Assembly (NCBI GenBank): GCA_963734365.1
Contig: CAVTGV010000008.1
Location: 744,001-808,000 of the forward strand
Length of the DNA: 64,000 nt
Direction of reading: 5' to 3'
Source of the DNA: JACVRW01 sp963734365
GTDB lineage: Bacteria > Actinomycetota > Thermoleophilia > Solirubrobacterales > Thermoleophilaceae
Part shown: piece after piece, positions 25,271 through 34,731 of the stretch
Layout of the letters: the number at the start of each line of letters is the position of its first letter
How positions within the stretch are numbered: the stretch's first letter is position 1
Program-made: the position numbers and the translations under genes
Notes under the pieces: model-generated
Database searches by the model: none
What the model saw: only the letters and a program-made list of their open reading frames with translations
What the model was told of the DNA's origin: nothing

Positions 25271-27887
25271 CCGGCCGGCGAGCCTCACATCGGTCGCGGA
25301 GCTGCCGACGTAGATGGGCACCTCTCCTGTCGGGGTGATCCAGCGCTCGCGGCTCTCGTCCCAGTACGACAGCTCCTCGCGCTGGACGTCGATCCGGACG
25401 TTCGTGCGCTCGCCCGGTTCGAGCTCGACCTTGGCGAAGCCGACCAGCTTGCGCTCCGGCGCCTCCAGGAACGGCAGCGGCCCGGCGTAGACCTGCACCA
25501 CCTCGGTGCCCGCAGCAGCTCCACTGTTCGTGAGCCGCACACGTACTCGGGCCGAATCGGCTCCTCTCTGCAGCTCTCGCGTCACCAGCCGGTCGTACTG
25601 GAACTCGGTGTACGACAGGCCGTGACCGAACGGGAACGCCGGCTCGATGTTCTCGGCGAGGTAGCCGCGGTAGCCGATGTTCACGTCCTCGCCGAACTCG
25701 ACGTCGAGGTCGTTGTACGTGGCCCACGGATTCTCCTGGCCCGGACCGGTGCGCCGCTCGTTGGCCGGGAAGGTGACCGGCAGATGGCCGGAGGGAGACT
25801 CGTCTCCAAACAGGATGCGCGTGAGCGCATTGCCCTCCTCCTGGCCGCCGAACCAGCTTTCCATCACGCCGGCCACGCGGTTTCGCCACGGCATCGTGAC
25901 CGGTCCGCCCGAGCCCACGACGACAACGGTGTTCGGGTTCACCGCGCTGACCGCCTGCGACCAGCCGGTCGCCGTTCTGAGGCAGCTTGAGCGAGACGCG
26001 GTCGCGCTCCTCGGTCTCGTAGGTGCGCAGGTAGACGATCGCCACGTCGGCGTTTTGCGCAGCCTGGCGTGCTTGCTGCACCGATGGCTCCCTCGTGCCG
26101 GCCGGCGGGTCCCACTGCAGAAGCATCGTGCCGGGCTGCAGCGGCACCAGCGCACGAGCGGAGTACACGATCCTTATCGGGTAGCGCTCGCCCGCCTCTA
26201 GATCGACCTCAGCGCTCTCCTCCCAGCGCTGACTGCCGGCGTTCTCGACCAGCAGCTCGCCGTCGAAGAAGAGCGACGCGTCACCCCAGCCGGTCAGCCC
26301 TAGGCGGTAGGTGCCCGTGCGCGGTGCCGTGAAGAAACCGGTGTAGACCGCGGACTGATCGGCGCCCGTCGGGCTGGTGATCGACGGCGTGGCCGGCACC
26401 TGTGACGCGTAGAGGTTCGCGAAGGCGCGCGAGCCACCCACGAAGCCGACGTCGTAGGCCATCTGCCGCTCCGTGCGGGTGAGGTCCTCTGATCCCTGGA
26501 AGGTCGGGTTGTCCCAGTAGCGGGCCGTGAGCCCGCGGCCGGAGCCCGTCTCGGGAGTGAGCGCCGAGGACGGGAGCGCGGTCATATCCGCCGTCTCGAT
26601 CATGTTCGCGCCGTTCACCGGGTCGTTGCCTGGCACCCAGCGGAGGTTCGCGCCGATCTCGTCGGCCCGATCGCCGAGCGCGTCGAGCAGCGACACGTCA
26701 TAGGTCGGCTCCACGCGCGCGGAGCCGCCGATCGAGGCCGGGATATTCGCGTCCGCCCCGATCAGCGCGATCGAGTGCGTGTTCTCGCCCAGCGGCAGGA
26801 CACCGCGGTTGCGCAGGAGGGTGATCGCGTCCTCTTCGACCTCGCGCGCGACCGCTCCGTGCTCCTCGACCGGGATGGACGTCATCGGATAATCGGTGTC
26901 GAAGACGCCCACCGCGAACATGGTCCGGAGGATTCGCAGCACCGAGCGGTCCACCAGCGACACGGGAATCTCCCCGGCCTGGACGGCCGCCAGCAGTGGA
27001 CCGTCGTAGAAGGCCGCCGTGCCGGTCTCCATGTCGGTGCCCGCACGGATCGACGGCTCGGTCGAGTGGATCGCGCCGAAGTCGGTGATCACGAAACCGT
27101 CGAATCCGAGCCGCTCACGCAGGATCGTCGCGAGGGTGTAGTCGCTTTCGCACGCGTAGATGCCGTTGATCTTGTTGAACGAGCACATCACCGAGCCGAG
27201 GTCGGCGTCCTCGATCGCCTTCTTGTACGGATAGGACCAGATCTCCATGAGCGCCCGGTCGCTGACGACCGAGTTCTGGCCGGTGCCGCGGTTCACTTCC
27301 TGCGAGTAGCCGAGGTAGTGCTTCAGGTTCGCGATGACGTTCTCGCCCTGTACCTCCTGCACGTACGGCGTCGTCAGCTCGGAGATCAGGAACGGGTCCT
27401 CACTCGCGTTCTCCCCTGCCCGACCCCAGTACGGCTGACGAATCGGGTCGGCACCGGGGCCGAGCAGCATCTGATGCCCGGTTGCTCGCGCCTCCTGGGC
27501 GACGGTCTCGCCGTAGGTGCGCGCAACGTCCGGATCCCAGGTCGCGCCGAGCGCGATCCCGGCCGGCAGCGCGGTCGCCGCCTTGTTCGGGGTCCCGGCC
27601 ACGCTCTCCCAACCGCGCGGCGCGATGCCCGCGCCCGCGTCCGCCATCCGCAGCTCGGGGATGCCCAACCGCTCGATCGGCCCGTTGTAGAACGCGGACG
27701 GCGCCTCGCCCTGATCGCCGGTCATCAGCTCGACCTTCTCCTCGAGCGTCATCGCGCCGAGCACGAGCGCGGCGCGCTGATCCGGCGACAGGCTCGTATC
27801 CATCCACGGACGGTCCGGTACCTGAGCGCCCGCCATTCCAGCCGTCATGGCCAGCGCGAGCGCGGCCAGCGCTGCGGTCAGCGCCAC
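25256..27887 (-). pseudogene. GH3 family beta-glucosidase, frameshifted
   Basis: Two frames join to encode about 876 residues of a secreted glycoside hydrolase family 3 enzyme: signal peptide (ALTAALAALALAMTAGMAGAQ), N-terminal barrel with LGPGADPIRQPYWGR and the nucleophile region GFVITDFGAIHS, a PA14-like insert (YTGFFTAPRTGTYRLGLTGW), the second domain and a fibronectin III-like end (VQVYAGPLPFLEAPERKLVGF). It would cleave beta-glucosidic bonds outside the cell. One extra base near 25957-25961 breaks the frame at DRLVQAVSAVNPN. A strong AAGGAGGGAACC-ATG at 27970 is in another frame than GTG 27887, so a second indel near the N-terminus is likely. Confidence 0.8.
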
Positions 27888-28180
27888 GCGCCGGCCGACA
27901 GACTCCGATGGCGAGCCGTCCCCGACAGCGCTCCGAAGATCGCTGGGGCCGGACGGCTGGTAACGCTCATGGTTCCCTCCTTGGAAGTGAAACCCGCCCT
28001 CCGTGTGCCCGCTGGCGCTGGCGGATCTGAGCCGTGCCCTACCCGGGCGCGCTCAGTCCAACTCTCCGATTGGCAACGCCGTCACCACAGAGGAGACAGT
28101 GCGCAGCTTTAGCGAGCAAAGGTGAATCCCGCTTGCCTACTTCGGCGGCACCGTGGCCGAGCAGGGCCGCAAGCGGGTGA

Positions 28181-28253
28181 TAGCTCCGCCTGGATTCGAA
28201 CCAGGGACCTCACGATTATGAGTCGTGCGCTCTAACCGCTGAGCTACGGAGCC
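28181..28253 (-). tRNA. tRNA-Met (CAU), elongator type
   Basis: A complete 73-base cloverleaf. The acceptor is GGCTCCG paired with CGGAGCT. The D arm is GCTC/GAGC. The anticodon stem is CACGA/TCGTG with loop CTCATAA, giving anticodon CAT. The T arm is CCTGG TTCGAAT CCAGG. The A-rich loop and GCGCACGACTCATAATCGTG are typical of actinobacterial elongator tRNA-Met. CCA is not encoded. It lies between the GH3 gene and the polysaccharide-lyase-like gene, and no duplicated 3' end was seen. Confidence 0.92.
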
Positions 28254-28289
28254 GCGCGCCCGAGTTTAGTGCGGCTCAGGCCGTACGGA

Positions 28290-29399
28290 TCACGGTGCGG
28301 AGATCAGCACGTTGTCGTGGTAGACGACGTCGGTCTGAGCGATCGAGTCGGAGCGGTAGATGCCGGTCTTGTAGTACGCCCCTCCTGCCTCGGACGTCGC
28401 GCGGTAGCGTCGCGTCCGGCCGTTCGTGAGCGTCTGGCGCCGCCCGTCCAGATAGACCTCGACGAAGCCCACCGACGGATTGGACGAGAACCGCACGTGC
28501 AGCGCCACGTCGTACCAGCGGTTGCGTTGGATGGCGGGGCCGTTCCAGTCGAACGTCGACGAGTCGCCGTGCCCCAGCTCGAAGCTCGGCCTGGCCCCCG
28601 CATCGAGGAACAGCGCCAGCGGCGGGGAGCCGCCCCCGTACGAGTGGAACTGCATCACAAGACGCCAGCCCGACTCGGTCGCCGTGCCGGTGGGCACGTA
28701 GATCGCTTGGCGGATCCAGCGCTCGCTGCCCTCGTCGAAGCTGGGCCCGGTGACCTCGGCCCGGTTGCCGCCGGCCGCCTCGTCGCCGGGATGCACCTCG
28801 AACCGCCCCCGGTGCGATCCCTCGAACGGTGCGGGGTTGCCCGTGCCGACCGTCACGCGACCAGGTGCGGACTGCACGTTGCGGAACTGGGAGGCGTCTC
28901 CGGTGTCGAAGTCCCCACGGAAGAGCACCGCTCCGCCGAGCGGACCCGAACGCGGCGCGGCAGGGGGCGGCGACGGCGCGGGGGGCCGGTTCCTTCGGCC
29001 GCGCCGGACATAGAACACGCGCGACACCCGTTTGAGATCACCGTTGCGGCGCCTGCCCGCGACCCACAGGCGGTGCTTGCCGGGAGTGAGCCGGCGGGTT
29101 CTGAGATAGCCGGTCTTGCGGAACTTGAACGGATACCTCTTGTCGACCCACAGGCGGCGCCCGTCCACGCCGAAGCGCACCAGCTTGAAGCGCCGCGGCG
29201 CGCGGACGGTGACCTTCATCCTGCCCTTCACGGTGACCGACTTCGCCGGGCTCGTGATGGCCAGGGGGCGCGGCTTGGCCGACGCCTGTGCGACGAGGAG
29301 CGTGGCCAAGAGCAGCAGCAGGCCGCCCAGCGTCCCCGCGAGCAGCGAGATACGGGCCGGGCCCAACTGCGGCATGCGAACGATGCGTCGATCGGTCAT
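28290..29399 (-). CDS. Secreted polysaccharide-lyase-like protein
   Basis: A 369-residue exported protein. An N-terminal membrane anchor/signal (LLAGTLGGLLLLLATLLVAQ) is followed by an Ig-like segment rich in Lys/Arg (residues 45-130), a proline-rich linker (PPAPSPPPAAP), then a jelly-roll domain from about residue 155. The domain has VLFRGDFDTGDASQFRNVQ, GGNRAEVTGPSFDEGSERWI, WYDVALHVRFSSNPSVGFVE and YYKTGIYR near the end. These match the heparin-lyase/alginate-lyase-type 'Polysacc_lyase' domain. The true substrate is unknown. The domain may bind rather than cleave glycans. Confidence 0.72.
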   Translation of the reverse strand: MTDRRIVRMPQLGPARISLLAGTLGGLLLLLATLLVAQASAKPRPLAITSPAKSVTVKGRMKVTVRAPRRFKLVRFGVDGRRLWVDKRYPFKFRKTGYLRTRRLTPGKHRLWVAGRRRNGDLKRVSRVFYVRRGRRNRPPAPSPPPAAPRSGPLGGAVLFRGDFDTGDASQFRNVQSAPGRVTVGTGNPAPFEGSHRGRFEVHPGDEAAGGNRAEVTGPSFDEGSERWIRQAIYVPTGTATESGWRLVMQFHSYGGGSPPLALFLDAGARPSFELGHGDSSTFDWNGPAIQRNRWYDVALHVRFSSNPSVGFVEVYLDGRRQTLTNGRTRRYRATSEAGGAYYKTGIYRSDSIAQTDVVYHDNVLISAP

Positions 29400-29460
29400 G
29401 GGCTCCCGGACGCCTTGTCCCCCTACGGCCTCGGCGTCGTCGCCAGAGTGTAGAGAGGGC

Positions 29461-31230
29461 TCAGGCGCGATGGACGATGCGGCCGCCCACCATGGTCAGA
29501 TCGACCTTCGTCTTCGATACCCGCTTGAGCGGCACCCGCAGCAGATCGCGGTCGAGCACGATCAGGTCGGCGGCATACCCCTGGCGGATCTGACCGGTGA
29601 GGTTCTCCTGATGGAGCTGGTAGGCGCTGTTGCGCGTGTGCATCGCGAGCGACGCGCGCAGGCTGAGGCCCTCCTGGGCGAACAGCGGCTTGCGGTAGCC
29701 CTCGTAGACCTCGTCGGCGGTCCGGTTCACCGCGATCTCGATCTGGCGAAACGGAAGCAGCGGGTCCACCGGCCAGTCACTTCCGCCACACAGCCGTGCG
29801 CCTGCCCGCGCGAGGCTGCCGGCCGGGTACGTGTAGCGCCAGCGCCGGGGGCCGACGTACGGCTTGAGCGCGTCGACCGTGTAGGAGTCGCGCTCGGCCC
29901 AGTGCAGCTGCATGCTCGCGAGGACCCCGAGCGCCTCGAAGCGGCGGAAGTCGTGCGGGTTCACCAGCTCGAGGTGGGTGATCGTATGGCGGTTGTCGCT
30001 CCCGTTGCCGCGCGCGCGACCGAATGCGTCGAGCGCTGAGCGCACCGCGCGGTCGCCGATGGCGTGGATGTGCACCTGCCAGCCCGCCGCGTCCAGAGCG
30101 CCGATCCCGCGGTTGGCCACGGCTTGCCGGAAGTAGGTCGGACCACGGCTCTTTCCGGCCACCCAGTGCGGATGGCGCTTCGTGCCCTTGTTGACCCGGT
30201 AGGGCGTGAGCAGTGCCGCCGTCTGGGTCGGGTACTCGATCACGCCGTCGAAGAACATCTTCACCGTCCGGATCGTGACCCCGGGACGCGCGTACTTCGC
30301 GCGCAGCCGCTCGAGACGGGCGAGCATCGCCGCGGGCTCGGCCGCCAGCTCGGGGCCCACGTTGATCGCCACCGAAGGCCGGATCGTCAGCGGCCCACGG
30401 TCGCTCAGCGCGGCAAGGGCGGCCAGCTCCGTCTGGCTCACCGAGGCGTCGAGATAGGAGGTGATCCCCTGCTTGGCCATCTCCTCGTGCGCCACCTGCA
30501 GCGCGTCGGCGTTCTGCGCGGTGGTGAGCGGCGGAACCTTCTCGAAGACGAGCCCGATCGCGTTGTCCTGGAGGACCCCCGTGGGCTCGCGGCGCGGCCC
30601 GCGCTCGATCTTGCCCCCCGGCGGATTGGGCGTGGAGGCGCTGATTCCGGCGATCTCGAGCGCGCGCGAGTTGGCGACCGCGGTATGCCCGTTGTAGTCG
30701 ATCACGAGGATGGGCCGCCGTGTGTTCAGCCGGTCGAGATCCTTCTTCGTCGGCTGGCGGTCCATGCCCGAGGGCTCCCAGAGGTCGACCGACAGCCAGC
30801 CGTCCGGCTCCTGCTCTGAGCTGCGGGCGAGCAGCTTGCGCAGGGCGGCCAGGAACGGCTTGAGGTCGAGCTTGCGGTAGTTGAGTGTGGGCTTGGTGAG
30901 CACGAGCCCGCCGGACAGCGGGTGGCTGTGACCGTCGTGAATCCCGGGCATGAGCGTGCGGCCGCGGAGGTCGATCACCTCTGTGCCCGGTCCGGCGTAG
31001 GCCGCGGCTCCGCTGTTCGAGCCCACGTAGGCGATCCGTCCTGCACTCACCGCAACCGCCTCGGCTTCGCCCTTGCCCCGCATCGTGAGCACCCTGCCGC
31101 CGCGCAGCACCACGTCGGCGGCACCGGGCTGCTGCGCGCGAGTCGCCGCCGGCACGCCGAGCGCCGTGCCGACCGCAAGCGTGGCGCCGTCGCGGACGAA
31201 GCGACGACGCGAGATGCCACCTCCCGTCAT
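29461..31230 (-). CDS. Tat-exported amidohydrolase, YtcJ-like
   Basis: A 589-residue metal-dependent amidohydrolase. It starts with a twin-arginine signal, ISRRRFVRDGATLAVG. The N-terminal beta sandwich follows (VVLRGGRVLTMRG), then the first metal motif LMPGIHDGHSHPLSGG. Later ligands are WQVHIHAIGDRAVRSA and ITHLELVNPHDF, and LCGGSDWPVDPLLPF carries the catalytic Asp. It is an N-substituted-amide or ester hydrolase of the YtcJ/NfdA group, folded in the cytoplasm and exported. The ATG at 31230 abuts the stop of the upstream methyltransferase, so they are probably co-transcribed. Confidence 0.9.
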   Translation of the reverse strand: MTGGGISRRRFVRDGATLAVGTALGVPAATRAQQPGAADVVLRGGRVLTMRGKGEAEAVAVSAGRIAYVGSNSGAAAYAGPGTEVIDLRGRTLMPGIHDGHSHPLSGGLVLTKPTLNYRKLDLKPFLAALRKLLARSSEQEPDGWLSVDLWEPSGMDRQPTKKDLDRLNTRRPILVIDYNGHTAVANSRALEIAGISASTPNPPGGKIERGPRREPTGVLQDNAIGLVFEKVPPLTTAQNADALQVAHEEMAKQGITSYLDASVSQTELAALAALSDRGPLTIRPSVAINVGPELAAEPAAMLARLERLRAKYARPGVTIRTVKMFFDGVIEYPTQTAALLTPYRVNKGTKRHPHWVAGKSRGPTYFRQAVANRGIGALDAAGWQVHIHAIGDRAVRSALDAFGRARGNGSDNRHTITHLELVNPHDFRRFEALGVLASMQLHWAERDSYTVDALKPYVGPRRWRYTYPAGSLARAGARLCGGSDWPVDPLLPFRQIEIAVNRTADEVYEGYRKPLFAQEGLSLRASLAMHTRNSAYQLHQENLTGQIRQGYAADLIVLDRDLLRVPLKRVSKTKVDLTMVGGRIVHRA

Positions 31231-31241
31231 GATCGGCGGCA

Positions 31242-32001
31242 CTATACGGCGGGGTGCTGGATGCGCCCGCCGCGCGCCCGCAGCACCGTGATCACGTCCG
31301 CGAACGCACCGAGGTCGTGGCGCCCGTCCGACCACGGACCGGATCTGGCGCTCGAGCTCGAGCCCGCGCTCCCTGGCCAGCGCCGCGAACAGTCCGGCGC
31401 TCATGGGCGCTCGCCAGCCCGCGCGGCTCGGCACCGCGCCGCGGTTGCGCCCGTCCGCGTGGTGGATCGCGGCCACCCCGCCGGGCCGAAGCACACGCGC
31501 GATCTCGTCGAGGTAGCCGGCCTGGTCGAGCGGCGCGACGTGGACGAAGACGTCGAAGGACCAGATCGCGTCCACGCTCCCCTCCTCGACCCCCGGCAGG
31601 TCGCTGCCCGACGAGAGCACGTAGCGAACCTCTTCCCGGTCGCCGAGCCGCTCGCGGCAGAGCTCCAGCACCCGCGGGGTCACGTCCACCAGCACGAGCC
31701 GCTCGGCGCGGGGCGCCAGCACCACGCTCCAGCGGCCGGCTCCGGGCCCGATCTCGAGCACCGTGCCCCCCGACGGGATCACACGCAGCAGCACGTCGTC
31801 GATGAGGCCCTGTTTCCACTCCGGTGACGCCGACCACTCCTCGCCGCCCCCCGCCCAGTCCCAGCGGGTCCAGCGATCCTGGTTGTCGTCCGGCGAGTTG
31901 CCCCTCCACGACCGGTGGGCCGGGCCCAGCACGCCCCGCGCCTGCTCGCGCTCGAGGCGCCAGTCACGGAAGCGATCGATGGCGCGGCGCGCTGACGGCA
32001 C
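31242..32001 (-). pseudogene. SAM-dependent methyltransferase, one frameshift near the C-terminus
   Basis: A class I methyltransferase of about 253 residues. Motif I is VLEIGPGAGRWSVVLAP, preceded by WDWAGGGEEWSASPEWKQGL. Later blocks are AIWSFDVFVHVAPLDQAGYL and VLRPGGVAAIHHADGR. The frame breaks near 31335: removing one base turns the nonsense end into RSWSDGRHDLGAFADVITVL, ending in IQHPAV and a TAG at 31242. The start is taken as GTG 32001, giving VPSARRAIDRFRDWRLE. The true substrate is unknown. Confidence 0.75.
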
Positions 32002-32071
32002 GGCCGACGAGGCTACCCAGCCGCGATCCGCCGGGAAGGTGGAGCGGCGCCACGCAGCGAACTCCACAGCA

Positions 32072-32767
32072 ATGGACGACCTCGATATCTGGCGCATCGT
32101 CGTGCTCTGGCTCTGGTGCTTCGGCCTGGCCGGCATCGAGATCGAGCTCGAGGGCGGGTACGGCTGGGCCGAGCGCCTGCCCACCTGGTACTACAAGCGC
32201 GGGAAGTTCGGACGCGTGTACGGGCTCTTCATGGGGCCGCGGCCGATTGACGGCTATCACGTGTTCGCCTTCCTGACCCCGCTCCTGCTCGTGCACCTGC
32301 CCTTCGTGTTCGGCCTGGAGTGGACGATCGAAGACGAGCTCGCCGCGCTGGGTGTCTACTTCCTGCTCTCGGTGTTCTGGGACTACCTGTGGTTCGTGCT
32401 CAACCCCGCGTACACCGTGCACCGCTTCAAGCGGGGGAACGTGTGGTGGTTCGAGGTGCCCTGGATCTGGCGCTTCCCGATCGACTACTACAACGGCGTG
32501 GGCTTCTCGCTGATCCTGGTGGGCGCGGCCTCCCTGATCGACGGAGACCCGGAGCTGCTCTACCGCCACCTGTGGACGCTCGCCGGTCTGATCGTGCTGA
32601 CCGGGGCCGCGGTGCTGGCCGCCCCGCTCTACTGGCGCTGGTACCGCCACATGCGCCGCCCGGGCGCAGACGACCGCGACAAGGTCCACACCTATCCGCC
32701 CCCCGCGCCGGACGAGGTCTGGTCCGGCGGCGAGCCCGACCTGACTCCGCTCGAGCAGAAGCGCTGA
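32072..32767 (+). CDS. Conserved membrane protein, 231 residues
   Basis: I do not recognise the family. It is an integral membrane protein with about five hydrophobic segments: IVVLWLWCFGLAGIEIE, VFAFLTPLLLVHLPFVFGLEW, LAALGVYFLLSVFWDYLWFVL, GVGFSLILVGAAS and LAGLIVLTGAAVLAAPLYW. Short soluble loops rich in Trp/Tyr contain a conserved-looking PTWYYKRGKFGRVYGLF. The C-terminal 35 residues are cytoplasmic and charged. ATG 32072 is chosen because the upstream frame is Arg/Ser-rich nonsense. It is divergent from the methyltransferase. Confidence 0.75.
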   Translation: MDDLDIWRIVVLWLWCFGLAGIEIELEGGYGWAERLPTWYYKRGKFGRVYGLFMGPRPIDGYHVFAFLTPLLLVHLPFVFGLEWTIEDELAALGVYFLLSVFWDYLWFVLNPAYTVHRFKRGNVWWFEVPWIWRFPIDYYNGVGFSLILVGAASLIDGDPELLYRHLWTLAGLIVLTGAAVLAAPLYWRWYRHMRRPGADDRDKVHTYPPPAPDEVWSGGEPDLTPLEQKR

Positions 32768-32774
32768 GCGTCTG

Positions 32775-32790
32775 GCCCGCCGGGGCGGGC
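32775..32790. terminator. Possible hairpin between membrane protein and ftcD
   Basis: GCCCGC-CGGG-GCGGGC forms a six-base-pair stem with a four-base loop within the 36-base gap between the two genes. It has no clear T run. It may partly terminate transcription or simply separate the genes. Confidence 0.3.
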
Positions 32791-32803
32791 TAGCCTTCGG
32801 GCC

Positions 32804-33688
32804 GTGCCCGAGGCGCCTCTCCTGATGGCCGTGCCGAACGTGAGCGAGGGCCGCGACCTCCAGACGCTCGAGGCCATCGAGAAGGGCTTCGCGCCCGCCC
32901 TCTTCCTCGATCTCCACACAGATCCCGACCACGACCGGGCGGTGTTCACCCTCGCCGGCGCGCAGGGAGAGCTCGCGACGGCGCTGGCCGGCGGCGCCCG
33001 GGTGGCCGTCGAGCGCATCGACATCAGCGCTCACCCGGGGATCCACCCCCATGTGGGAGCCCTCGACGTGCTGCCTGTGGTCTATCTCGACGAGGAGAGC
33101 CGCGGCGCCGCCTGCGCCGAGGCGCTGACCGCGGCGGCGCTCATCGGGGAGGACCTCGACGTGCCGGTGTTCCTCTACGGCGAGCTGGCCACCCGGCCCG
33201 AGCACGCAGAGCGAGCCTGGATCCGCCGTGGCGGACCGGGCGAGCTCGCGCGCAGGATGGAGGCGGGAGAGCTCGTGCCCGACTACGGCCCTCGCCGGGC
33301 GCATCCCACCGCCGGTGCTGTGCTCGCGGCGGCGCGGCCGCCGCTCGTGGCCTTCAACGTCGACCTGGTGAGCGACGACGTGGAGCTGGCCCGGGCGATC
33401 GCCGCCGGCCTGCGTGAGTCCGGCGGCGGCCTGGCGGGCGTGCGCGCGATAGGCCTCTACCTGGAGGACCGGGGGCGCGCCCAGGTCTCCACCAACGTCC
33501 ATGACCACAGGGCCGCGCCGCTTCGCGAGATCGTGAACCACGTGCGCCGCCACGCCGAGGTGGCCGAGGCGGAGCTGATCGGCTTGGCGCCGCGCGCCGC
33601 GTTCGAGGGCTTTCCGGAGGACGTGCGGCTGCGGGGGTTCGACCCGGAGCGCCACATCCTCGAAGAGGTGCTGGCGGTCATCGAATAA
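32804..33688 (+). CDS. ftcD: Glutamate formimidoyltransferase
   Basis: A 294-residue enzyme corresponding to the formiminotransferase half of FTCD. It starts AVPNVSEGRDLQTLEAI, then LDLHTDPDHDRAVFTLAG, the catalytic His region HPGIHPHVGALDVLPVV, and VGLYLEDRGRAQVSTNVHD-like end blocks. It moves a formimino group from formiminoglutamate to tetrahydrofolate (histidine breakdown). The cyclodeaminase half is absent, so this is the monofunctional type common in actinobacteria. GTG start. It heads a plus-strand run through hisS and aspS. Confidence 0.92.
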   Translation: MPEAPLLMAVPNVSEGRDLQTLEAIEKGFAPALFLDLHTDPDHDRAVFTLAGAQGELATALAGGARVAVERIDISAHPGIHPHVGALDVLPVVYLDEESRGAACAEALTAAALIGEDLDVPVFLYGELATRPEHAERAWIRRGGPGELARRMEAGELVPDYGPRRAHPTAGAVLAAARPPLVAFNVDLVSDDVELARAIAAGLRESGGGLAGVRAIGLYLEDRGRAQVSTNVHDHRAAPLREIVNHVRRHAEVAEAELIGLAPRAAFEGFPEDVRLRGFDPERHILEEVLAVIE

Positions 33689-33739
33689 CGTAGAAGGAGA
33701 GGGCGAGTGCTCGCAGGCACCGCCTGCTCGCCTAACACC

Positions 33740-34090
33740 GTGGCCCAAACCAAGCGCAAGCGCACCCGCAAGCACCGCGGCACTCCCGCGGGAACGATCG
33801 AGCGGTCGGGTCGCACCGGCCGCGGGCAGAACCGCCAGGACGCCAAGTCGATTTCGCGTCAGCGGCGCGAGGAACGGCTGTCCAAGCCGCCCAGCTGGCG
33901 GGGCTCGGTCACCCGGGCGGCCATCGCCGCTGCCGTGTTCGGAGTGCTCGTGGTGGTGCTCTTCAAGCGTCCGATCGCCGGCGGGGTGGCCCTCGCCGGC
34001 GTGATGTTCCTGCTCTACATCCCGCTCGGGTACGCCACGGACCTCGGGATCTACCGCTTCCGCCAGCGCCGCAAGGCGGACGGCAAGTAG
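33740..34090 (+). CDS. Hypothetical protein with two C-terminal membrane segments
   Basis: A 116-residue protein. The N-terminal half is strongly basic and likely disordered (TKRKRTRKHRGTPAG, then RTGRGQNRQDAKSISRQRRE). Two hydrophobic segments follow (AAIAAAVFGVLVVVLF and GVALAGVMFLLYIPLGY) with a basic tail. The family is not recognised. Similar basic two-TM proteins sit near hisS in several actinobacteria, but I cannot name a function. GTG 33740 is taken as the start; an ATG-like start further upstream at 33707 adds a Cys-rich piece without support. Confidence 0.65.
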   Translation: MAQTKRKRTRKHRGTPAGTIERSGRTGRGQNRQDAKSISRQRREERLSKPPSWRGSVTRAAIAAAVFGVLVVVLFKRPIAGGVALAGVMFLLYIPLGYATDLGIYRFRQRRKADGK

Positions 34091-34092
34091 CA

Positions 34093-34731
34093 ATGGACGT
34101 CCGGATGTTCACGGTCGGCCCGGTGGCCGAGAACAGCTACCTCTTCCGCCGCGACGGGTCCGACCGCGCGCTGATCGTGGACCCCGGCGACGAGCCGGAC
34201 AAGCTGCTCGGCGCCATCGACGGGCTCGGGGTGACGCTCGACGGCATCCTGCTCACGCACACCCACTTCGACCACGTGGGTGCCGTGGCCCCGGTGGCCC
34301 GTGCCACGGGCGCCGAGGTCTGGGTGCCGGACCTCGAGGCCTTCGTGCTCGCCGACATCAACTCGTTCGTGCCCTGGCCGGGCTTCGGTCCCTTCGAGTC
34401 CTACGAAGCCGAGCACACCCTCAACGGGGGCGAGCGGCTCGAGCTGGCGGGGTTCGAGATCGACGTGCTCTCAACGCCCGGGCACAGCCCCGGCCACGTG
34501 ACCTTCTCGATTCCCGACGAGGACGCGATCTTCTCCGGCGACGTTCTGTTCCAGCAGTCGATCGGCCGAACCGACCTTCCCGGCGGCGATCACGACACTC
34601 TGCTCGACTCGATCCGCATGCTGGTGGAGACACTGCCGGGCGAAACCGCCGTCTACCCGGGACACATGGGCACCACGAGTCTCGGCGCGGAGCGGGCCTC
34701 GAACCCCTTCCTCGTCGAGCTCACCCGGTGA
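34093..34731 (+). CDS. MBL-fold metallo-hydrolase, glyoxalase II-like
   Basis: A 212-residue metallo-beta-lactamase-fold hydrolase. The zinc motif is ILLTHTHFDHVGAVAPV, with VLSTPGHSPGHVTFSIP and IFSGDVLFQQSIGRTDLPGG supplying later ligands, and VYPGHMGTTS near the end. This group includes glyoxalase II and persulfide dioxygenase-like enzymes; the exact thioester substrate is not clear. It starts two bases after the previous stop and overlaps hisS by four bases (GTGA). Confidence 0.9.
   Translation: MDVRMFTVGPVAENSYLFRRDGSDRALIVDPGDEPDKLLGAIDGLGVTLDGILLTHTHFDHVGAVAPVARATGAEVWVPDLEAFVLADINSFVPWPGFGPFESYEAEHTLNGGERLELAGFEIDVLSTPGHSPGHVTFSIPDEDAIFSGDVLFQQSIGRTDLPGGDHDTLLDSIRMLVETLPGETAVYPGHMGTTSLGAERASNPFLVELTR

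Noticed and set aside
28135..28181. Coherent short frame AYFGGTVAEQGRKRV just beside tRNA-Met
   Set aside because: It runs directly into the tRNA, has a stop just upstream and no start; no family could be named.
25256..28253. Integration of the GH3 region at tRNA-Met as a genomic island
   Set aside because: No duplicated tRNA 3' end, integrase or other mobility gene was found, so the idea has only the agmatinase breakpoint behind it.
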